A stretch of DNA of 50,895 nt, taken from contig NZ_ANMO01000096.1 in NCBI RefSeq assembly GCF_000338295.1, positions 1-50,895 on the forward strand, read 5' to 3'. Shown in pieces: positions 34,484 through 43,656 of the stretch (position 1 is the first letter of the stretch; the number at the start of each line of letters is the position of its first letter). The translations under genes and the position numbers were made by a program. The DNA is from Rhodopirellula europaea 6C (GTDB lineage: Bacteria; Planctomycetota; Planctomycetia; Pirellulales; Pirellulaceae). A model generated the notes under the pieces. That model was not told the DNA's origin, did no database searches, and saw only the letters and a program-made list of their open reading frames with translations.

Positions 34484-35758
34484 TCAAGCTTTTTCTGCCG
34501 CGATGGCGGCGACGGCGAGGAGGTCAGATCGTTCGAAGCAGAACTTTTCTAGAGCATCGAGGCCCGAAGTGTCGCCCGCCTGTTTGGCTCGTCGAGCCAT
34601 CGCCAACAGTTCGGGCAAGACTCGTTGAACGGGAACGTCATCGGGGAACAGCTCGATCGCGGCGCGGAGTGCTTCCGCGGGGCGGCCGACTCGATCGAGC
34701 AAATCGATGTACGTTTCGATGGCACCGGCGCCGGCAACGTTGACGTCGACCGTGCGAGCCTTCTGTTCAAACATTCGCAGTGCGGTGTCAACGCTCTGTC
34801 CCAACAACGCGGAAAAGAACGCTGAATGAGCGGGATAGAAGTCGACGAAAGGTTCTTCGCCGGGATATTGAAAATCAGATGGCAATCGACGTCCGTACTG
34901 GCAAAGCTGTAAAGCTTGATCGATCATTTCGCGATCGTCGATCACAGTCGCGAAGCGGACAGTCGACGACAGGTGAGTCGTGTCGAGGTGATAGCCGCCG
35001 CCACCGAGGATCCATTTGTACTTGGCAATCAGTTCGCCAAGATTGAGCTTCGTGGCGTCTTCTTCGATGGCTTCGGCAGTGACACCGTTTTCCGGTCCGC
35101 GATTTCGGAAGTCGTCGCGAACGAGCGAAAGCAGTTCGTTGTAGAACGAGGTGAGCAAACATTCGGCAGCGATCTGACGATCCGTCCGCGAGCGTGCCGC
35201 GATGGCTTGGTCGTAAAGCGTAATGCTATTGCACGTGCCTTGGTGTTGAAGCACGGCGTTGTACCCGCGACGGAGATCGACGTTCTCGTGCAGTAGCACC
35301 TGGGTCATCTCGTCGTAGTTGTCGTCGTTGATTTCGATGTCTTCGAGCAATCGCTTTGCCAACTCATTGTCACCGGTCGGACGCAGGTACATCCAACCTT
35401 CCGCAATGCGTCCGTCTTGGATAAGCATCGCACCGGCTTGGCGACATGCGTCGAGGAGATCTTCCTCGAGATCTCGCTCACGCTGTTTGTCCGCATCCGA
35501 TTTGGCGGGTGCAAGCGGTTCGTCAGGTTCCGCGATCATCGGCAGACCATGAGCCAGCCGACTTTTCATCTTCAGGGCTTCGAACAATTCGACCGGCTGA
35601 CGTTCACGCCGGTAATGGGCGATGACTTCGTCGATGCGTTTGGCAGGATCGGTGCTGAGGCGGGCGAGCAGTTGGGGATCGAGCGACACGGAGAATGGGC
35701 TTTGAGGCGGGGATTTTCGGTGATTTCGTGTCCCCGAACGTGACGCAGCAGGGGCCAA
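34484..35758 (-). CDS. hypothetical helical-repeat protein
   Basis: A 424-residue protein with a soluble, helix-rich sequence: pairs of helices (e.g. EDLLDACRQAGAMLIQDGRI, then AAECLLTSFYNELL, and a C-terminal IDLLDRVGRPAEALRAAIEL) resemble TPR-like repeats. A Gly-rich loop WILGGGGYHLDTTHLSSTVRF in the middle, with paired His/Asp, may be a metal or active site and looks conserved. The only early start in frame is TTG 35758; a GTG at 35689 is another option. No family recognised beyond a planctomycete-type look. The gene lies 89 bases upstream of the nuclease-family gene start and may share its transcript. Confidence 0.6.
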   Translation of the reverse strand: MAPAASRSGTRNHRKSPPQSPFSVSLDPQLLARLSTDPAKRIDEVIAHYRRERQPVELFEALKMKSRLAHGLPMIAEPDEPLAPAKSDADKQRERDLEEDLLDACRQAGAMLIQDGRIAEGWMYLRPTGDNELAKRLLEDIEINDDNYDEMTQVLLHENVDLRRGYNAVLQHQGTCNSITLYDQAIAARSRTDRQIAAECLLTSFYNELLSLVRDDFRNRGPENGVTAEAIEEDATKLNLGELIAKYKWILGGGGYHLDTTHLSSTVRFATVIDDREMIDQALQLCQYGRRLPSDFQYPGEEPFVDFYPAHSAFFSALLGQSVDTALRMFEQKARTVDVNVAGAGAIETYIDLLDRVGRPAEALRAAIELFPDDVPVQRVLPELLAMARRAKQAGDTSGLDALEKFCFERSDLLAVAAIAAEKA

Positions 35759-35927
35759 ATGTCAACAACGCGTCTGGTGGAGTGCGGCTGGCAAGGACAA
35801 TCTCTGGCCTGATGGTGGGTAACTTCCCGAATAACCGCCATCGCTCGCTATAGAGGGGCGACGACAAGTTGCCATCGCACCGGAACAGTTGAGGACAACC
35901 GTTCTACTCTTTCAGATCGAAGCGAAA

Positions 35928-38900
35928 TCAAACGATTTCCCAGCGTCCGACCAAGCCATCGTCGAGGTCGACGTAGTACAGGGCTCCGTCGGGGCCTTGG
36001 CTGATCGCGACCACGGCGCCGGCACCGGTTGTGAAGGTTTGCACGTTGGTGATTGCTCCGGTCGCGTCGACGTCGCCGTGGCGGACAATGCCTTGGCCCA
36101 GGTCGTTGAAGAACACGTCGCCGGTGTAATCGTCGCCGTATAGGTTTCCACGATAGACGTCGCCCATCACGATCGCGTTGATCCCATCGGCTTGATGATT
36201 CAGCCCATATTGCGAGGAATTCACAACGACGTTTTCCGCGAAGAAAGCGATCCCCTCTGGGGTGTTTGCGTATCCGGAGTTGACCAAACTGGTTCCACTG
36301 CCTCCTTCGTAGAACGGCCATCCAAAGTTTGCACCGGCACCGGCTGAATTGATCTCTTCCCATTTGGTCCAGCCGACATCACCCACGAACAATCGACCGG
36401 TGACGGGATCGACCGACATACGGAACGGATTCCGTAGACCCAGCTGATAGACCTTGGATCGGTTGGCGTCTGGATCGCCGTTGAAGAACGGATTGTCCGA
36501 CAAACCTTCGCCAGTGAGCGGATCGATTCGCAGCACCTTACCGGACAAGCTGTCGATATCCTGGACGCGGTCGGCTCGGACATCGACACGGTTGTAGCTG
36601 GCACCGTCGCCGATCGAGACGAACAGCTCGCCGTTGATTCCGAAGGCGAGTGATCCGATCGTGTGCGATTCACTGTCGCTGTTGATGAAATCGTTGATGT
36701 AGGTTCCGTCTGGGTTCTCGCCAGCCGGGGCTTCGTTGAAGTTGAATGTGCTGTTGGCAAACCCGTTGAAGTTTTCCCACGTGCTATTGCTGCCCAGCAG
36801 AACCACTTCGCTGCCCGCAACCGCGGTTTGGTAGTTGTTGGCGACATCGGCGGTCACACGGATCAGACGGCCGGCGCGGTTGCCTTTGCCATCGGGACCG
36901 GCCAACGATCCGTTGCTGTATTGATTGACCTCCGGCGGGTCGTAGGTGAAGAGCAGATAGACGTACGGATTGTTTGCGAAGTCTGGATGCACGGCGATAT
37001 CGAGCAGTCCGCGATCGCGCGTACCGTTGACGATTCCCGAGATGTCGATGAAAGGATCGTTTGCGACCGCGCCGCCACGAACCGTTTTGACGACTCCGCC
37101 TTGTTCAGATACCAACATCGTTCCGTCAGGGAGCCAATCGATGGCGGTTGGCAAATGAAGTTGTGACGCGATCGTCGTGCTGAGGACTTCGTCACCGCCA
37201 ACAACGGGTGGATCGAACGGTGGATCGGTTTGGTCGACGGTCCAGTTCAAGATGCGGTGTGAATTGTCCAGTCCGCCCGTCCCAGCGGTGAAGCCGACGA
37301 ATCCTGAATCACCGACCTGCGTTTGCAAGTCAATCGTGGCCTTCATCAAAGCTTCAGTCGGCTTCGTTGCGTTGTCGGACAGGTAGACCGCCAACACATT
37401 GCTCGTCCCGTTGTATTCGACCCACGCATATCGCGGACTTCCGTTGTTGAGATCGATCTCCGGAACCGCAGTTCGCACGTTCGAATACACCGAACCGGTC
37501 AAGATCGAGACGTGGTTGTCGTTCAGGTCCAGACTGTTTCGATAAGTATCGAATTCAATGGCGACCGAGTTGGAGATGTCCTGGTAACCGAGTTCTTCAC
37601 CGGAACCGCCAATGGCGGTCGCTCCGCGGGGATCGTTTTGGATGGTGAAGGTCAGGCCGTCGGCACCGTTCGTGCCCGCACCGTTCATCGCACGAAATGT
37701 GAAGGCGGTGCGGAAGGATCCATCGTTGGTGAGATTGACCGCGGTGGAGTAGAACGCACTGCCGGCTTGGTTGTTGAGGGCTTGCGTGAGTTCGAGCGTG
37801 TTACCGGTTTGACGTGCTGTGCCGTTGAGAGTTAAACCGGATATGTCGGCGAAGTTCGAGTAGTCGGGCAGGCTGACTTCGTTGTCAACGATCGACACCG
37901 TCGCAGTTCTAGGAACCAGCAAGTTGGCTCCGCCTTGCACGTTGTCGATCGTGATGTTGAAGGTTTCGTTGTTTTCCAGCAAAGCGTCATCGAGAATAGG
38001 AATCACGATCGTTTGCTCGGTGACACCGTCGGCAAACGTCAGCGTTCCGGTTTGACGCGTGTAGTCGACACCATCGGTCGCCGTGCCAGCGAACGTGTCA
38101 TAGTCAACCGTGGCGATGCCGTCACTGCCGCCCGACCGAATGACTTGAATGAGTGCTGTTCCCGCGTCTTCGTCGACCGTCACGTTGCTGGTCGCGAGCG
38201 AGATCGTTCCAGGATTGGTCGGTGTGATTCCATATAGGAAGTAGCCGTTTGCGTGCAGCCATTCGGATTGTTTGAATCCTGGCGTCAGGCCATCTTCCTG
38301 CCATGTGCCGGTGGAATAAACCGTTTCAGCTTCGGTTTGATAAGACGTTCCGTCCAGTTCAATTCGGTCGATGCGAACGTTGCGATCGATACCGTCGTCG
38401 GCTTGATAAAGGTCATTCGTGAAGCGAATTTGAATCTGTGAAATATCGACCGTGGTGTCGGCGTCGAAGTCCAATTGGACGAAATCGCCTGTGTCGATGT
38501 CTCCACCGATGTTCTGCCACGTTTGGGCTCGCTGGCCATCGATCCAAAGTTCAATCGTTTCCGTGTTCTCGGCACCGGCCGCGTAAACGGAGATCGAGCT
38601 GGATGCTGATGGCGCCGCGTATTGGAAGTAGCCGTTGCTGTGGATCCATTCACTGCGTCGGAATCCAGGAGCGACACCGTCTTCTTCTTGCCAAGTTCCC
38701 GTTCCGAAGGTATTCGCGTTTTCTGACTCGACCGTGACACCGTTGACGGTGATCGAGTCGACGACCAAGTTGCGATCGATGCCTTGGCTGGGCTGATACA
38801 AATCGTTGGTGAAAACGACTCGCACATCATCCGCCGTCGCGTCCGCGGCACCGTTGTAGGTGAACGTTTGGAACTGGCGAGCGTCGACGTCACCGCCAAT

Positions 38901-39689
38901 GTTGTTCCACGTTTGGACGACTTCGCCGTTGACTTGCAACTGCATCTGTTCGGAGCCCGTCGTGCCGGCTGCACGAATCGAGATCGGTAGAACCATTTCA
39001 ATGTGTTGCAATTGCTCCACGCTCGCGAGCAACGAAGTCTCGATGTCGCCAACGTGCGACTCCAAGTCCCAATCACCGCCTTGGGATGCATGCCCAGTCG
39101 CATCGTCAGACGCAGCGACGTCGGCCGATGTCAAATGTGCGAGCGTCGTGATCAGGTTGTGTCCGGTGACATCCGATGCGGCGTTGCAGCCATAAAGCAT
39201 GATGTCCGCGTCACGATGAAGCGAATGCTTCCATCGCGCGAGTTGATCGGAATGTCGTTGAAACACTTCCGCATCGACTCTTTGCCCAGCCAGCTGCAAT
39301 GCGCCCGCTTCACCATGCGAGACGATGTGCACGGCTCGCACGTTGGTGCGGCCACTTAGGACCGCGGTCATCTGATCGATCGCGGGTTTCGTTCCATCGA
39401 GCAGCACGATCTCGACACCGCTTCGCATCAATCCGGTGAGTTGCTCGGACTGCTCGACGTCGCCATCAATGAAGGCAATCTCGGTCACCGATGGGGTCGA
39501 AGCCGATGAGTCCGCGATCGTGTCAGACGAGCTCGAGTTGGCTGAGCTCGAGTTGGCTGAGCTGGTTCCGGCGGCCGCAGCGACTTCTGCACCCGCGTCA
39601 CCCGCCAGCATGAGCCGTGGCTCCAGCGGCTCAACGGACCATTGAGGATGGGCGAAAGAAGGTTTGCGTTTGGATTGGAATCGAGTCAT
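35928..39689 (-). CDS. giant exported protein: DUF4347, two CBM60-like domains, Calx-beta, lectin and sugar dehydrogenase
   Basis: A 1253-residue protein. It opens with a basic stretch and LEPRLML (residues about 20-27), the LEPR-XLL motif of giant planctomycete exported proteins. A DUF4347 domain (67-220) carries IVSHGEAG and LYGCNAA. Two xylan-binding CBM60-like modules follow (234-357 and 367-485), each with TWNNIGGD or a close match and a NDLYQ motif. A Calx-beta repeat (493-603), a legume-lectin-like domain (610-825) and a six-bladed glucose/sorbosone dehydrogenase propeller (837-1253) complete it. It is likely a surface protein that binds polysaccharide and perhaps oxidises sugars using PQQ. 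The catalytic propeller at the very C-terminus is unusual. ATG 39689. Confidence 0.85.
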   Translation of the reverse strand: MTRFQSKRKPSFAHPQWSVEPLEPRLMLAGDAGAEVAAAAGTSSANSSSANSSSSDTIADSSASTPSVTEIAFIDGDVEQSEQLTGLMRSGVEIVLLDGTKPAIDQMTAVLSGRTNVRAVHIVSHGEAGALQLAGQRVDAEVFQRHSDQLARWKHSLHRDADIMLYGCNAASDVTGHNLITTLAHLTSADVAASDDATGHASQGGDWDLESHVGDIETSLLASVEQLQHIEMVLPISIRAAGTTGSEQMQLQVNGEVVQTWNNIGGDVDARQFQTFTYNGAADATADDVRVVFTNDLYQPSQGIDRNLVVDSITVNGVTVESENANTFGTGTWQEEDGVAPGFRRSEWIHSNGYFQYAAPSASSSISVYAAGAENTETIELWIDGQRAQTWQNIGGDIDTGDFVQLDFDADTTVDISQIQIRFTNDLYQADDGIDRNVRIDRIELDGTSYQTEAETVYSTGTWQEDGLTPGFKQSEWLHANGYFLYGITPTNPGTISLATSNVTVDEDAGTALIQVIRSGGSDGIATVDYDTFAGTATDGVDYTRQTGTLTFADGVTEQTIVIPILDDALLENNETFNITIDNVQGGANLLVPRTATVSIVDNEVSLPDYSNFADISGLTLNGTARQTGNTLELTQALNNQAGSAFYSTAVNLTNDGSFRTAFTFRAMNGAGTNGADGLTFTIQNDPRGATAIGGSGEELGYQDISNSVAIEFDTYRNSLDLNDNHVSILTGSVYSNVRTAVPEIDLNNGSPRYAWVEYNGTSNVLAVYLSDNATKPTEALMKATIDLQTQVGDSGFVGFTAGTGGLDNSHRILNWTVDQTDPPFDPPVVGGDEVLSTTIASQLHLPTAIDWLPDGTMLVSEQGGVVKTVRGGAVANDPFIDISGIVNGTRDRGLLDIAVHPDFANNPYVYLLFTYDPPEVNQYSNGSLAGPDGKGNRAGRLIRVTADVANNYQTAVAGSEVVLLGSNSTWENFNGFANSTFNFNEAPAGENPDGTYINDFINSDSESHTIGSLAFGINGELFVSIGDGASYNRVDVRADRVQDIDSLSGKVLRIDPLTGEGLSDNPFFNGDPDANRSKVYQLGLRNPFRMSVDPVTGRLFVGDVGWTKWEEINSAGAGANFGWPFYEGGSGTSLVNSGYANTPEGIAFFAENVVVNSSQYGLNHQADGINAIVMGDVYRGNLYGDDYTGDVFFNDLGQGIVRHGDVDATGAITNVQTFTTGAGAVVAISQGPDGALYYVDLDDGLVGRWEIV
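39529..39558. repeat. 15-bp tandem repeat inside the giant gene
   Basis: GAGCTCGAGTTGGCT repeated twice in tandem, encoding a Ser/Ala/Asn-rich spacer just after the LEPR motif. Likely a replication-slippage linker. Confidence 0.6.
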
Positions 39690-40178
39690 CAGATGCAGTT
39701 CCGGTACGGCTTGGATACCAGCAACCTTCCGACACGACCAACGACAATGCGGCCCTGTAGAGGGGTGCTTCCCCAAGCATACCTACCGGCACATTCGATA
39801 CAACTCGCACAATGTGAATTTTGGTAGTTCGTTGGCGTAGAAGATTTGGCAGGAATCGTTGGCCGTTCAGGGTTTGGCCCCGTTCGCACGCCTAACAGTC
39901 TGTTGATTTAGTCATATACCAAATGACAACAATTAGCCGATGGGCGTTAGCCCAGGTTGGCGTCTGACTAACCGCCGCTAACGCGGTACGGCTCATTAAA
40001 TCAACAGCCCGCTAACGCAAATCCAATTAGCCGCAGGCCGTTAGGCCCGGTTCTCAGCACAACTCACACGCAGTCGCTCATGGATTACGAACGCATCGGC
40101 AGAGCAAGCAGAACGACGTTGCATTCAACAACCGCTGCTACCGCCGGTCGGCTGATTCATCAACGGCTATCGCGACGA
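39690..40178. other. intergenic region with inverted repeat and palindrome-rich repeats
   Basis: A 489-bp gap between the two giant genes on the same strand. It contains a pair of 11-bp inverted repeats (39900-39910 and 39997-40007) and several GTTAGCC/GCTAACG-type blocks. No gene seen. The giant gene's promoter should be at its low-coordinate end. Confidence 0.5.
39900..40045. repeat. inverted-repeat-bounded element with GTTAGCC-type blocks
   Basis: CTGTTGATTTA at 39900-39910 is the reverse complement of TAAATCAACAG at 39997-40007, enclosing about 85 bases. Inside and just after lie repeated blocks AATTAGCCG-...-GTTAGCCC (39931) and AATTAGCCG-...-GTTAGGCC (40025), and GCTAACGC twice. It looks like a small non-coding repeat element. 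No open frame or target duplication visible. Confidence 0.5.
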
Positions 40179-43100
40179 CTACTCGTTCGATTCGTCGGAC
40201 AACAATTTGAGTGCCGAGTCGTGGTTGTCGCCGCCCAGGTCGCTCACGCGTGAAAGCACATCGACGAGCTGGTCCGTTGTGACGCCAAACGGATCTTGCG
40301 TGCTGCTATCAATCAACTTGGTCAAGTCAGTCAGCACAGAATCGCGAGCTTGGCTGCGAAGCGATGATTGAGCGAAACCTCGGGGAGCGTTCGGGCCAAT
40401 TGTGCTATCGCCACCCGGCGCCAACGGTTGCCCCGAATCATCGTCGCTCTCTTGGGCGAGTTCGTCATCGACGTCGGGTTCACCTTCGCCTTCTCCGTCC
40501 GGCTCTTCTTCACCGTTGTTGACCGTGCCAGCGGGCGTCGAAATGTGATTCAGATGATTGATCACCAACAACGCATCCAACGCGGTGACAAATCCATCAC
40601 CGTTGACGTCGTAACCGAAACCGGGATCACCAAAGCCAACCGGTCCAGGACCGTACGTGTTGAGGTAGTTGATGATCGTGAGTGCGTCCAACGAGCTGAC
40701 GTCACCGTCGCCGTTCACATCGTGAGGCTCGGTGTCGTTGTGGTACGGCGTGTCATTCTCGATCACTTGAATCAAGAATGTTTCCGTGACCGGGTCGACT
40801 CCGGGCGATTGCGAGCTCGCGGTGATGTCGACTTCGATTTCTTGTTGGTCGGCAACCAAAACCGCGACGCCTTCTGCCAACTTCAGCGTCGAGCCATCAA
40901 ACACAAATCGAGAATCGTTGACTGTCAGAGTGTGATTGTTCGCGGCAGGGTTACCGGCGATGCGAAGTTCACCAACCGTCGCACCGGCAAGCTGTTCTTC
41001 CACCGTGGCGGGCGTGAGAGCAAATCCGGTGGGGGCTTCCGGCAAGTCAATCACTTGCAAGGTGATTGCTTTTTCAAACGAGTCGTCCAGGTGAGAAACG
41101 GTGACGTTGATCACGATGCTCTCTTCGGCTTCGTAATCGACGGCGATGCCCGGTTTCAAACGCAGGCTTCCGCTGATGATGACAAAGCGATCGTCATCGA
41201 CTTCGAAGTCGTAGAACTGGTCGTCGTCTTCATCGACCACGGTGATCTCGGTGACCACGTCGCCTTCGAAGTTTTCACGCACCGTTGCGTTGCCCGGCAA
41301 CACGTCCTCGATCGGATCGTCTTCGTCGGTGATCTGCAGCGTCGCGGTGTGAACCAAAGGTTCTTCGAAGTCAGGATCGTGAACTGTGATGATCAACGGG
41401 ATCGCCCATTCATCTTCCCAGTTCAGTTTGTCGGGGCCAACAAAGATCAAATTGCCGTTCGCGTCGACGATGAATCGGTCGTCATCGATTTCGATGATGT
41501 GGTTGCCTTGGCCGTCACCATCGATGACTTCGATTTCGCCGATGATTCCGTTCACCAGAATGTTTTCTGGGACCGGTTCGACGTGAGGCACAACTTGGAC
41601 AGGAGCGTCCGGCACATTCACAACCGTGATGTCCAACGCGTGCTCGGTGAAGTCGCGTCCGTCGTGCAGCCAAACGGTGAATTGATCGACGCCCGCGAAG
41701 TCTTCGATCGGAACGTACGAAAGCGAACCGGCGAGCGTTACCGTCGACACTCCGGCACTGGTTGGTTGCATCGGCAGCAGGATGAAATCGTCGTCATCTG
41801 CGTCGGACGCGTCGCCATATACGGCGGGAGCCGCGCTGGTCAGGACGGTGTCCTCGTCCATCGTCCAGCTTGGCGGAGTGTTGTAATCCGGTGCCGTGTT
41901 GGCACCGATCAAACGCATCCCAAACTCGATCGGGGCTGCGTCTTCGTTGTTTGTGATTTGAACTCGGTGAGGAGCCGGCGTGCGAAGGCTCATTTCCGCC
42001 AACCCGGCCGCACCAACGATAGCAACGCGTCGCAGTTCGGGATCGAGCGAGATGCCTTGTGCGCCGGACGTGGATGGCAGATTCAACGATGACAAATCAA
42101 TCGCGAGATCGACGACCAAGTCGCCAGTTTCAGCATCGATCAATCGCAACCCGGCCTCGACCGGATCAACTGAGTCAGGAGTCAACGTAACGATCAATCC
42201 ACGGGCCGCATCGATCGCGACGGGGGCGTCGGTCGGAAGGCTGTAGAGAGTCGCCAGGTCAGTGGTTTCGAGATCGTGAACCGTCAATCCATCTGATTGC
42301 CGCACGACCAACAAGCCTGCTTCATCGCTGAACGCGACCACTTCGACACCGCCATCGACGATGATCGGGTCGTTGGTCAACAACGAGTGGCTGGCATTGC
42401 TCCAAACCTGGATCTCCAATCCATCGGCAAAACCACCTTGCCCGTCATCAATTTGCGTCGCTCGAGCCAGGATCGAACGGGTGGGGCCGTCTGTTGAACG
42501 AGGTGCCGAGTCGCCAACCAACTGGGTGTCTGTTGGAATCAATGTGCCTGTCGCTTCGGCGCTGAGGCTGGCCGTGTCGACAGTCCACAACTGAGATGAT
42601 CCGTTTTCGTCGGCTTGCAACAGCAAACCGCGGCCGACGTCGTCAATCGCGTGATCGACGAATTGCGGTGCGAGGTCACTGTCCTCGAACGGAGTGAATC
42701 CTGTGAGTGCCGCATCGATGATGAATGCTTTGTGTCCGACGGCATTGTCACCCAGTGCGATCAATTCGCCGGAAGGTGCACGCCAGATCGCTTGAATGCC
42801 GACGCCCAAATCCAACGTCGATGCAATCGAGCCGCTGCTGGTCACGGAGTTGAGCGATGTGCCTTTCGCGAAGACGGCGGGCAGCACGTCTTCTTCCGAA
42901 GTTCCCGCATCGAGAACAAAGGCGGGCGTGACAGCCGTGATTCCTGCTTCGCTGAGGAACGGGTTGGCCGTGATCACGGTCGGCGTGGTTTGAACTTGCG
43001 ACTCGGTGCCGTTGAAGACACGAATCACGTGGGTGCCGTCACCAAGACCATTGAATGCGAACTGACCGGCTTCGTCCGTCAGCCCGTATTGTTCGCCCTG

Positions 43101-43328
43101 ATCCAGCGTGCTGTTGTCGTTTTGGTCGACGAACACCAACCGATTCGCGAGCGTCGACTCTTCGGCTTCTTTTTTTAGAGAGTCGTTGGCGTCGTGAAAG
43201 ACCGAGCCAACAATCGCGGCCAAAACGCGGCGATCATCCAGCGTTTGCATCGAAAGGCGACGACGAGTCCCACGCGACAGATTTCTCTGGGAGCGGCGTC
43301 GTAGGCTCGTCAGGGAAACACGCGGCAT
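40179..43328 (-). CDS. giant exported protein with SdrD-B-like, propeller, cadherin-like and dockerin domains
   Basis: A 1049-residue protein. The very basic N-terminus ends in LDDRRVLA (30-37), a variant of the LEPR-XLL export motif. An SdrD B-like domain follows (about 37-110; DQNDNSTLDQGE), then a beta-propeller-like region (about 110-500), then cadherin-like or tandem beta-sandwich repeats (about 500-860; several DDDRF and NVPDAP motifs). Two type I dockerin repeats follow (DVNGDGDVSSLDAL and DVNGDGFVTALDAL, about 868-925), then an acidic tail. Dockerins normally bind cohesins. Likely a large cell-surface or matrix protein. ATG 43328. Confidence 0.85.
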   Translation of the reverse strand: MPRVSLTSLRRRSQRNLSRGTRRRLSMQTLDDRRVLAAIVGSVFHDANDSLKKEAEESTLANRLVFVDQNDNSTLDQGEQYGLTDEAGQFAFNGLGDGTHVIRVFNGTESQVQTTPTVITANPFLSEAGITAVTPAFVLDAGTSEEDVLPAVFAKGTSLNSVTSSGSIASTLDLGVGIQAIWRAPSGELIALGDNAVGHKAFIIDAALTGFTPFEDSDLAPQFVDHAIDDVGRGLLLQADENGSSQLWTVDTASLSAEATGTLIPTDTQLVGDSAPRSTDGPTRSILARATQIDDGQGGFADGLEIQVWSNASHSLLTNDPIIVDGGVEVVAFSDEAGLLVVRQSDGLTVHDLETTDLATLYSLPTDAPVAIDAARGLIVTLTPDSVDPVEAGLRLIDAETGDLVVDLAIDLSSLNLPSTSGAQGISLDPELRRVAIVGAAGLAEMSLRTPAPHRVQITNNEDAAPIEFGMRLIGANTAPDYNTPPSWTMDEDTVLTSAAPAVYGDASDADDDDFILLPMQPTSAGVSTVTLAGSLSYVPIEDFAGVDQFTVWLHDGRDFTEHALDITVVNVPDAPVQVVPHVEPVPENILVNGIIGEIEVIDGDGQGNHIIEIDDDRFIVDANGNLIFVGPDKLNWEDEWAIPLIITVHDPDFEEPLVHTATLQITDEDDPIEDVLPGNATVRENFEGDVVTEITVVDEDDDQFYDFEVDDDRFVIISGSLRLKPGIAVDYEAEESIVINVTVSHLDDSFEKAITLQVIDLPEAPTGFALTPATVEEQLAGATVGELRIAGNPAANNHTLTVNDSRFVFDGSTLKLAEGVAVLVADQQEIEVDITASSQSPGVDPVTETFLIQVIENDTPYHNDTEPHDVNGDGDVSSLDALTIINYLNTYGPGPVGFGDPGFGYDVNGDGFVTALDALLVINHLNHISTPAGTVNNGEEEPDGEGEGEPDVDDELAQESDDDSGQPLAPGGDSTIGPNAPRGFAQSSLRSQARDSVLTDLTKLIDSSTQDPFGVTTDQLVDVLSRVSDLGGDNHDSALKLLSDESNE

Positions 43329-43656
43329 CGTGACGAATTCTCACATGTCGAGGCGGAACGGATGGGCAGACGTTTTATGGTGGACGTCACGGGTGGGAGG
43401 AAAGTTCCCTGGATGCGGCATCTTTCGCGTCAAAATCCGATGATTTGTCACGCGATTGTTTGGATGGTTTTCCAGAATCCGTTCCCCGACGCTCGTCGTC
43501 GTCGCTTATTATAGACAACGACCGTTTGGCTCCGAGTAGCCTTTTGCTCGGATTTTTGCCGGAATCACCGCGATCGGGATGACCCGCACGCTCGTGATTG
43601 CCAGCAAAACGCTTGATTGAACGTCCGCAACGCCTCTCCACCATTCAATTCATCCC
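43329..43656. other. divergent region with hairpin leader upstream of the Met-rich gene
   Basis: The gap between the dockerin gene and the Met-rich gene. A TATAGAC-type -10 candidate lies near 43510 and a hairpin with T-run follows (see separate entry). No gene seen; open frames here are Arg/Ser-rich and non-coding in look. Confidence 0.35.
43531..43557 (+). terminator. terminator-like hairpin in the leader of the Met-rich gene
   Basis: TCCGAG (43531-43536) pairs with CTCGGA (43547-43552), with a 10-base loop, followed by TTTTT. It lies 100 bases before the Met-rich gene on the same strand, so it could be an attenuator or simply a boundary. Confidence 0.4.

Noticed and set aside
39890-40045. 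Integron attC site suggested by GCCTAAC near 39890 and GTTAGGC near 40039
   Set aside because: Spacing and internal boxes do not fit the L and R arms of an attC site, and no integrase or cassette genes are present. GTTAG-type blocks here are part of a repeat.
40368-42092. A 574-codon plus-strand open frame opposite the dockerin protein gene
   Set aside because: It is antisense to a clear multidomain protein and has Val/Asp/Arg-rich, domain-free composition. It is open only because of the codon bias on the real strand.
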